Shown here: positions 58,585 through 64,000 of the stretch, one piece after another
Layout of the letters: each line of letters starts with the position of its first letter
Position numbering within the stretch: the stretch's first letter is position 1
Assembly (NCBI RefSeq): GCF_000280925.3
Contig: NZ_CP012109.1
Coordinates: forward strand, 8,762,501 to 8,826,500
Direction: 5' to 3'
From: Myxococcus hansupus
Lineage (GTDB): Bacteria > Myxococcota > Myxococcia > Myxococcales > Myxococcaceae
Length of the DNA: 64,000 nt
The notes under the pieces: model-generated
What the model was told of the DNA's origin: nothing
Databases searched by the model: none
The model's input: only the letters and a program-made list of their open reading frames with translations
Made by a program: the position numbers and the translations under genes

Positions 58585-60648
58585 CTACGGCCGCGACTTC
58601 GTCTTCTTCAGCGAGTCCTTGGCCTGGGCGGCCACGTGGTCCGCCGTGAAGCCGAACTTCTGCTGGAGCGCCTTGATGGGCGCGGAGGCGCCGAAGCTGC
58701 GCATGGCGACGATGTTGCCGTCATGCCCCACGAAGCGCTCCCACCCGAAGGCGGCGCCCTTCTCCACCGCGACGCGGGCGCGCACGGACGGAGGCAGCAC
58801 GCTGTCGCGGTACTCCGGGGTCTGCTCCTCGAACAGCTCCCACGAGGGCAGGCTGACCACGCGCGCCGCGATGCCGTCGGCCTTGAGCTTCTCCTGCGCG
58901 TCCAGGCACAGCGACACCTCGCTGCCGGTGCCAATGAGGATGACCTCGGGCTTGCCGCCCTCCGCCTCCGACAGCACGTAGCCGCCGCGCGCAACGCCCG
59001 ACGCGGGCGCGTACTTGCTGCGGTCCAGCGTGGGCACCGGCTGCCGCGTGAGCACCAGGACCACCGGGTGCTGGCGCTGCTGGCCAATCACGCGCCACGC
59101 CTCCACCACCTCGTTGGCGTCGCCGGGGCGCATCACGATGGTGCCGGGGATGGCGCGCAGCGACGCGAGCTGCTCCACCGGCTGGTGCGTGGGGCCGTCC
59201 TCGCCCACGCCAATGGAGTCGTGGGTGAAGATGTGGATGGCGGGCAGCTCCATCAGCGCGGACAGGCGGATGGCGGGGCGCTCGTAGTCACTGAAGATGA
59301 GGAACGTGGCGCCGTAGCCGCGCAGCTTGCTCAGGCACAGGCCGTTGACGATGGAGCCCATCGCGTGCTCGCGCACGCCGAAGTGGATGTTGCGCCCGGC
59401 GAACTCGCCCGGCTTCATCGGGTCCGCGCCGGTGATGTACGTCTTCGTGGACGGGTTCAGGTCCGCCGAACCGCCCACCAGCCACGGGTGGTGCTTGGCG
59501 ATGGCGTTGAGCACCTTGCCGCTGGAGTCACGCGTGGCCAGGCCCTTGGCGTCGGCGGGGAACGTCGGCAGCTCGGAGTCCCAGCCCTGGGGCGGGTCAC
59601 GGCGCAGCATGCGCTCGACCTGGTCGCCCAGCTCGGGGAACTGCTTGCGGTACTCGGCGAACTTCGCGTCCCACTCGGTGCGGAGCTGCTGGCTGCGGGC
59701 GCCCATGCGCTCCTGGAAGCGCTCGCGCACGCCTTCGGGCACCAGGAACTTCGCGTCCTCGGGCCAGCCGTAGGCGCGCTTGGTGCCTTTGATCTCCTCG
59801 TCGCCCAGCGGCTCGCCGTGGGCCTTGGACGAGCCCTGGAGCTTGGGCGCGCCGTACGCGATTTGCGTGGTGACGATGATGAGCGTCGGCTTGCCCCGCA
59901 GCGTCTTGAAGGTGCGCAGCGCCTCACCGACCGCGTTCAAGTCATTGGCGTCGGGCACGCGCAGCACGCGCCAGCCGTAGCCCTCGAAGCGCTTGCCCAC
60001 ATCCTCGGTGAAGGCCAGGTCCGTGCTGCCGTCGATGGAGATGTGGTTGCTGTCGTAGATCCAGCAGAGGTTGGGCAACTGGAGGTGGCCGGCGATGGAC
60101 GCCGCCTCGGACGCCACGCCCTCCATCAGGTCGCCGTCGCCGCAGATGGCGTAGACGTCGTAGCCGAACAGCTCGAAGCCGGGGCGGTTGTAGTGGCTGG
60201 CGAGCCAGCGGCTGGCCATGGCCATGCCCACGCTGTTGGACACGCCCTGGCCCAGGGGGCCGGTGGTCGTCTCCACGCCGCTGGTCCACCGGTACTCGGG
60301 GTGGCCCGGGGTGGACGAGTCGAGCTGCCGGAACTTCTGGATGTCCTCGAGCGACACGGACGGCGCGTCCTCGACGGTGTACTCGCGCGTGACGCGCTTC
60401 ACCCCGGCCAGGTGGAGCAGCGCGTACAGCAGCATGGAGGCGTGGCCGTTGGACAGGATGAACCGGTCGCGGTCCGGCCAGATGGGGTGGGACGGGTCAT
60501 ACCGGAGCTCCTGCTGCCAGAGCTGGTACGCCACGGGGGCCAGGGACATGGGAGCCCCCGGGTGGCCCGAGTGGGCCTGCTGCACCGCATCCATGGCGAG
60601 GGTGCGGATGGTGTTGATGGCCAGCACGTCCTGCTTGTCGGTTGTCAT
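58585..60648 (-). CDS. tkt: transketolase
   Basis: The 687-residue cytoplasmic ThDP/Mg enzyme of the pentose phosphate pathway moves two-carbon units between sugar phosphates. Family features are QQAHSGHPGAPMSLAPVAY, DRDRFILSNGHASML, TTGPLGQGVSNSVGMAMA, the ThDP motif ICGDGDLMEGVASEAASIAG followed by NLCWIYDSN, TLIIVTTQIAYGAPKLQGSS, GGSADLNPSTKT, FGVREHAMGSIVNG and THDSIGVGEDGPTHQPVEQL. The length is normal (about 660-690). ATG 60648 has GAGGACACC upstream. It ends at the bidirectional terminator beside the candidate RNA gene. Confidence 0.97.
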   Translation of the reverse strand: MTTDKQDVLAINTIRTLAMDAVQQAHSGHPGAPMSLAPVAYQLWQQELRYDPSHPIWPDRDRFILSNGHASMLLYALLHLAGVKRVTREYTVEDAPSVSLEDIQKFRQLDSSTPGHPEYRWTSGVETTTGPLGQGVSNSVGMAMASRWLASHYNRPGFELFGYDVYAICGDGDLMEGVASEAASIAGHLQLPNLCWIYDSNHISIDGSTDLAFTEDVGKRFEGYGWRVLRVPDANDLNAVGEALRTFKTLRGKPTLIIVTTQIAYGAPKLQGSSKAHGEPLGDEEIKGTKRAYGWPEDAKFLVPEGVRERFQERMGARSQQLRTEWDAKFAEYRKQFPELGDQVERMLRRDPPQGWDSELPTFPADAKGLATRDSSGKVLNAIAKHHPWLVGGSADLNPSTKTYITGADPMKPGEFAGRNIHFGVREHAMGSIVNGLCLSKLRGYGATFLIFSDYERPAIRLSALMELPAIHIFTHDSIGVGEDGPTHQPVEQLASLRAIPGTIVMRPGDANEVVEAWRVIGQQRQHPVVLVLTRQPVPTLDRSKYAPASGVARGGYVLSEAEGGKPEVILIGTGSEVSLCLDAQEKLKADGIAARVVSLPSWELFEEQTPEYRDSVLPPSVRARVAVEKGAAFGWERFVGHDGNIVAMRSFGASAPIKALQQKFGFTADHVAAQAKDSLKKTKSRP

Positions 60649-60808
60649 GGTGTCCTCGCGGTCCCGCTCGCGTGCGGGCGCACCATGCCGCAACTGACGC
60701 TCCAGGTGCTGCACCAAATGCGAGGAGGCTCGCCTGGCCGTCCGCCAGTCCACGCGCCCCCAGGGAATTCCGGCCCTGGAGGGCACGGGAATGAAGCCCG
60801 CGCGCCGT

Positions 60809-62017
60809 CTAACGCCGCGCGGCCAGGCCCCTCACGGTCCGCCCCCGCGTCAGGTGCGCGACGGCTTCACCCAGCCCCTCCACCGTGAGGGCGAACATGG
60901 GGAAGATGCGCGCAATCACGGAGATGGTCCCCGTGCGCCAGGTCCCCATGGGCTCCGGGTTGAGCCACACGTTGCGCTCGAAGTGCTGCGCGAGCTGCAT
61001 CAACCACGTCAGCCCTTCCACGCCGTCGGACTTGAAGTGCCCGTTCGCGTCGGTGCGGATGGACAGCTCATACGGCGCCATGGACGCATCGCCCACCACG
61101 ACGAGCTTGTGGTGCCGTCCCACCTGCGCCACCAGGTCCGGCACGGTGATGCCGCCGGTGAGCTGCGGGGTGGCGTACAGCTTCCCGTAGACGCAGTTGT
61201 GGAAGTAGTAGGTGCGCAGCTCCTTGAAGTGCGTCGCCTGGCTGGCCACGCTGAACAGCCGGCTCACCAGCGCCGCGTACGGGTCCATGGAGCCGCCCAC
61301 GTCCATGGCCAGCACCACGCGAGTATTCGGACGGCGCGGAGGCCGCGTCACCACCTCCAACTCACCCGCGTTGCGCGCGGTGGCGGCGATGGACTCGTCC
61401 ACGTCCAGCTCGTCCGGCGCGCCGTCGCGAGCGAAGGCCCGCAGCTTGCGCAGCGCCACCGCCATCTGCCGCGTGTCGAGCACCACGTCATCGCGGTAGC
61501 CCGCGTACTTCCGGGCACCGGCCTGCATCAGCGCGCGGCCCTGCCGGTTGCCCGCGCCGCCGCCCACGCGGATGCCCTCGCGTCCAAAGCCATTGTTCCC
61601 GAAGGGCGACGTGCCGCCCGTGCCCACCCAGCGGTTGCCGCCGTCGTGGCGCTCCTTCTGTTCGCGCAGTCGCTCCTCGAGCATCCGGCGAATCTCCTCC
61701 GGGTCCAACTGCTCCAGCAGCGCGATTTCCTCGGGGCTCAGGTCGGGCCGCTCGCGCGCATCCTCCAGCCAGTTGAGCAGCTCTTGCGTCAGCTCCAGGC
61801 TCGCCGTCTCCACGCCCTGGAAGTGCGCGAGGAAGGCCTGGTCGAACGCATCCAACTGCGTCTCCGAGTGCACGAGGAGCGCCCGGGCCACGTGGTAGAA
61901 GCCGTCCAGGTGGCTGTCGTGGAGGCCCGCGCGCAGCGCACCCGCCAGCGCCAGCGCCTCCTGCGCGCCGACCTTCAGCCCGCGCCGGCGCAGCTCGTAG
62001 AAGAAGGGCAGGAACAT
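60809..62017 (-). CDS. VWA domain protein (CoxE-like)
   Basis: The 402-residue soluble protein ends in a von Willebrand A-type domain (about 225-400). Its MIDAS-like loop reads MDVGGSMD, retaining Asp and Ser but with Gly in place of one Ser. The N-terminal half is helical (FFYELRRRGLKVGAQEALAL; LDPEEIRRMLEERLREQKER), and a Gly/Asn-rich linker lies between. CoxE-like VWA proteins pair with MoxR ATPases to insert metals or remodel complexes. The MoxR gene lies 12 bases upstream on the same strand, which supports this. The client complex is unknown. Confidence 0.9.
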   Translation of the reverse strand: MFLPFFYELRRRGLKVGAQEALALAGALRAGLHDSHLDGFYHVARALLVHSETQLDAFDQAFLAHFQGVETASLELTQELLNWLEDARERPDLSPEEIALLEQLDPEEIRRMLEERLREQKERHDGGNRWVGTGGTSPFGNNGFGREGIRVGGGAGNRQGRALMQAGARKYAGYRDDVVLDTRQMAVALRKLRAFARDGAPDELDVDESIAATARNAGELEVVTRPPRRPNTRVVLAMDVGGSMDPYAALVSRLFSVASQATHFKELRTYYFHNCVYGKLYATPQLTGGITVPDLVAQVGRHHKLVVVGDASMAPYELSIRTDANGHFKSDGVEGLTWLMQLAQHFERNVWLNPEPMGTWRTGTISVIARIFPMFALTVEGLGEAVAHLTRGRTVRGLAARR

Positions 62018-62029
62018 GGCAGTGCCTCG

Positions 62030-62878
62030 CTAGGCCCGGGGACGGCGGCCGCGGCCGAAGGCCTCCGCCACGGAGACCAGGTCCTGCTCCTTCTTCAGCA
62101 GCGCGCCCAGGAAGGGGAGCTGCTCGTCCATCTTGATGTCATGGACGCCCTGCGCCTTGAGCACGGCGATCCAGTCGATGAGCTCGCTGGTGGAGGGCTT
62201 CTTGCGCAGGCGGGTGAAGCTGCGCAGCTCGTAGAAGATTTTCATCGCCTGCTCCGCCAGCGCGCCATCCAGGCCCGGGTGGTGCACGTCGACGATACGG
62301 CGCATCAGCTCCGCGTCCGGGAAGTCGATGAAGTGAAACACGCACCGGCGAAGGAACGCGTCCGGCAGCTCCTTCTCGTTGTTGGACGTGATGACCACCA
62401 CGGGGCGGTGTTTGGCCACCACCTCGTCACCCGTCTCGGTGACGCGGAAGCGCATCCGGTCCAGCTCGTGGAGCAGGTCGTTGGGGAACTCGAGGTCCGC
62501 CTTGTCCACCTCGTCGATGAGCAGCACCACGCGCTCGGGGGACGAGAAGGCCTCGCCCAGGGGGCCCTGGCGGATGTACTTGCGGATGTCTCGCACGTCG
62601 CCGTCGTTGAAGCGCGAGTCATACAGGCGCTGCACGGTGTCGTAGACGTACAGGCCGTCCTGCGCGCGGGTGGTGCTCTTCACGTGCCAGGTGAGGAGCC
62701 GGTGGCCCAGGGCCTCGGCGATGGCCTCCGCCAGCAGCGTCTTGCCGGTGCCGGGCTCGCCCTTCACCAGCAGGGGGCGCTGGAGGGTCAGCGCGCAGTT
62801 GACCGCGGCCTGGAGGCTTTCGTGCGTCAGGTAGGTGTCAGTGCCTTTGAAGCGGACGGGAGTGGGCGCCTGGCTCAT
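62030..62878 (-). CDS. MoxR-family AAA+ ATPase
   Basis: The 282-residue AAA+ ATPase has Walker A GEPGTGKT (residues 40-47), Walker B VVLLIDEVDKAD, sensor 1 VVVITSNNEKELPDAF, and the Arg-finger region RRCVFHFIDFPD. It belongs to the MoxR/CoxD-like subgroup that works with VWA proteins as chaperones for metal-enzyme assembly. The VWA gene follows within 12 bases. ATG 62878 has AAAGGAAC upstream and is preferred to the longer in-frame extension. Confidence 0.94.
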   Translation of the reverse strand: MSQAPTPVRFKGTDTYLTHESLQAAVNCALTLQRPLLVKGEPGTGKTLLAEAIAEALGHRLLTWHVKSTTRAQDGLYVYDTVQRLYDSRFNDGDVRDIRKYIRQGPLGEAFSSPERVVLLIDEVDKADLEFPNDLLHELDRMRFRVTETGDEVVAKHRPVVVITSNNEKELPDAFLRRCVFHFIDFPDAELMRRIVDVHHPGLDGALAEQAMKIFYELRSFTRLRKKPSTSELIDWIAVLKAQGVHDIKMDEQLPFLGALLKKEQDLVSVAEAFGRGRRPRA

Positions 62879-63060
62879 GGGGCGTTCCTTTAACACCCGA
62901 GGCTCCATCGTGGGGGGCGGTGTACCGGGGCCCCGAAACGTCAGACCCAAACGGCAGGCTCATCCGTATGTATCGGTCGAGGGCGCTCGGCGGACCGGCG
63001 GGGGAGTGGACCCGTGGGGTTGGCCGGGCGTCGGACCATCACCTGCTTGGAGGAGGCGTC

Positions 63061-63228
63061 GTGGGTCACCTGTTCGTTCCAGCACTGTTGCTCGTAGGCG
63101 CGGTCTCCCTGGCGGTGCGCACCTGCGGGACGGTGTCCGTCACGCCCTCTCCCGAACTGCGGCGGGAGTCGCCCGTGCCCGCCCTCCCCGAGCGCGAGCC
63201 TCCGGCCACCGTCAGCAGCCGGGGTTAG
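63061..63228 (+). CDS. small membrane-anchored or exported protein
   Basis: A 55-residue frame begins at GTG 63061 with an excellent GGAGGAGG site about six bases upstream. The first 25 residues (GHLFVPALLLVGAVSLAVRT plus CGTV) form a hydrophobic helix that could be an anchor or signal peptide; the rest is Pro/Glu/Arg-rich. No family was recognised. The strong ribosome binding site is the main support. Confidence 0.55.
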   Translation: MGHLFVPALLLVGAVSLAVRTCGTVSVTPSPELRRESPVPALPEREPPATVSSRG

Positions 63229-63292
63229 AGGGTTCTCTGGGGGCAGGGGCCGACCTCACGGGATGTATGGCTTCGCCCGCCGGTCAACGATT

Positions 63293-63321
63293 GGTGTGAG
63301 CCAAGCACAGGTTTTCACACC
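63293..63321. promoter_or_regulatory. inverted repeat upstream of the 63355 gene
   Basis: GGTGTGA (63293-63299) and TCACACC (63315-63321) are perfect 7-base arms separated by 15 bases, ending 33 bases before the start codon. It could be an operator; the 1063 paralogue lacks it. Confidence 0.35.
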
Positions 63322-63354
63322 GGTTTCCCGGGGCCCCGTGTATTCTCCCAAGCA

Positions 63355-64000
63355 ATGTCCATTGCGAATGCTCTTGGCGAAATCTTCCGGCGCGAACTCG
63401 ATGCGCAGTTGGTCCCTCTGCAGGAGGCGGTCCGGCGCATGGAGGAGAGCTTGGAGGCCCTGGAGTTGCTGCGTTCGGTGACGCACCGGCTGGCGCCGTT
63501 GACCAGCCGCCTGGGCTCCATGGCGGGAGTGAGGACGACCACGCCAGCGCCCGCTCCGGCGCGGCGAGGCCGCCCGCCGGCGACCGTCACGGTGAAGGGC
63601 CGGGCCGCCACGGGCCGGGTCGCCGCGGCGAAGCCGGTGAGCGCGTCCACGGACGAGGGCACCCGGGCCTGCGCCGTCATCGGCTGCGACCGGCCGAGCC
63701 GTTCCAAGGGCTATTGCTCGGCGCACTACCAGAAGCTGCGGCTGCTGATGCGCACCAACCGCCGTCCCGCGGCGTGGGTGGATGACGCGGCGGCGCAGTC
63801 GGTGGATGACGTGACGCTGCCGCGCGGTCGCGCCGCCAGCAAGGCGCTGCGTGAGACTGTCGAGAAGCCGGTCGTGGAGCCGAAGGCCCCCGCCGCCGCG
63901 AAGCAGGCCGCGGCCAAGGGTGGGCGCAAGGCGAAGACCGCGGCGGTGAAGAAGGCGCCGCAGGCCAAGGGCAAGAGCGCGAAGAGCGCGGGGGCCAAGG
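63355..64000 (+). CDS. basic protein with C/C/C/H zinc-like motif, cut by the window end (paralogue of 1063)
   Basis: The open frame runs from ATG 63355 to the window edge (215 residues seen). The helical head MSIANALGEIFRRELDAQLV corresponds to that of the 1063 protein. An AT-hook-like RRGRPP follows, then CAVIGCDRPSRSKGYCSAHY with QKLRLL, and LPRGRAASKAL as in the paralogue. Unlike the paralogue it continues into a Lys/Ala-rich tail (AAAKGGRKAKTAAVKKAPQA), so it may bind DNA more strongly. The C-terminus is outside the window. No good ribosome binding site was seen. Confidence 0.85.
   Translation, partial: MSIANALGEIFRRELDAQLVPLQEAVRRMEESLEALELLRSVTHRLAPLTSRLGSMAGVRTTTPAPAPARRGRPPATVTVKGRAATGRVAAAKPVSASTDEGTRACAVIGCDRPSRSKGYCSAHYQKLRLLMRTNRRPAAWVDDAAAQSVDDVTLPRGRAASKALRETVEKPVVEPKAPAAAKQAAAKGGRKAKTAAVKKAPQAKGKSAKSAGAK

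Overview
The window reads as a piece of chromosome from a fruiting myxobacterium of the Myxococcus/Corallococcus type. The basis is very high G+C with strong G/C third-position bias, a high density of large histidine kinases and Hanks-type kinases, many lipoproteins, a LysM-chitinase, and widespread Lys/Ala-rich basic proteins. No rRNA, tRNA, CRISPR array, insertion sequence or phage block was recognised. Gene calls are from reading frames, motifs and ribosome binding sites only. Species identity is an inference.

Layout. 1-2.6 kb: a cut-off acyltransferase, a hemerythrin-like protein, a zinc-motif/basic-tail protein (paralogue at the right end of the window) and tryptophan 2,3-dioxygenase. 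2.8-5.8 kb: a compact three-gene ABC-three-component (ABC-3C) conflict system with ATGA overlaps and less biased codon use, the clearest accessory insert. 5.9-15.5 kb: a membrane-anchored protein, a multi-GAF histidine kinase, an OmpA/TSP3 lipoprotein, a MshEN-REC-cyclase fusion, a GspG-like protein, a triple universal stress protein and a degenerate sigma-54 AAA protein. 15.5-22.6 kb: a histone-H1-like basic protein, two small soluble proteins, SCO1, a LysM-GH19 chitinase, a repeat protein and a membrane protein. 23.1-25.4 kb: an apparent redox operon (four-His membrane protein, YceI, double-Rieske protein).

25.5-33.9 kb: a CBS protein, two ArsA-family ATPases, ornithine aminotransferase, a frameshifted gene and two zinc-ribbon membrane proteins. 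34-37.6 kb: two Hanks-type kinases (one apparently catalytically dead) facing an XRE-type regulator, with a shared palindromic motif. 37.6-42.6 kb: two overlapping histidine kinases. 42.9-49.8 kb: a lipoprotein and a three-gene phosphorelay ending in a GGDEF protein. 49.8-56.8 kb: four tandem LVIVD-repeat lipoproteins of two subtypes in A-B-B-A order. 57-62.9 kb: a TruB-like enzyme, a 614-base gap between convergent genes, transketolase, and a VWA/MoxR pair. The window ends in a small protein and the paralogue of the 1-kb zinc-motif protein.

The most unusual non-coding stretch is the gap between truB and tkt (57971-58584). It holds three TGAC-N4-GTCA palindromes, a sigma-54-like promoter about 100 bases further on, a series of perfect hairpins whose loops are all GGGG, and a strong intrinsic terminator. 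This is the layout expected of an enhancer-dependent structured RNA gene, although nothing here proves transcription.
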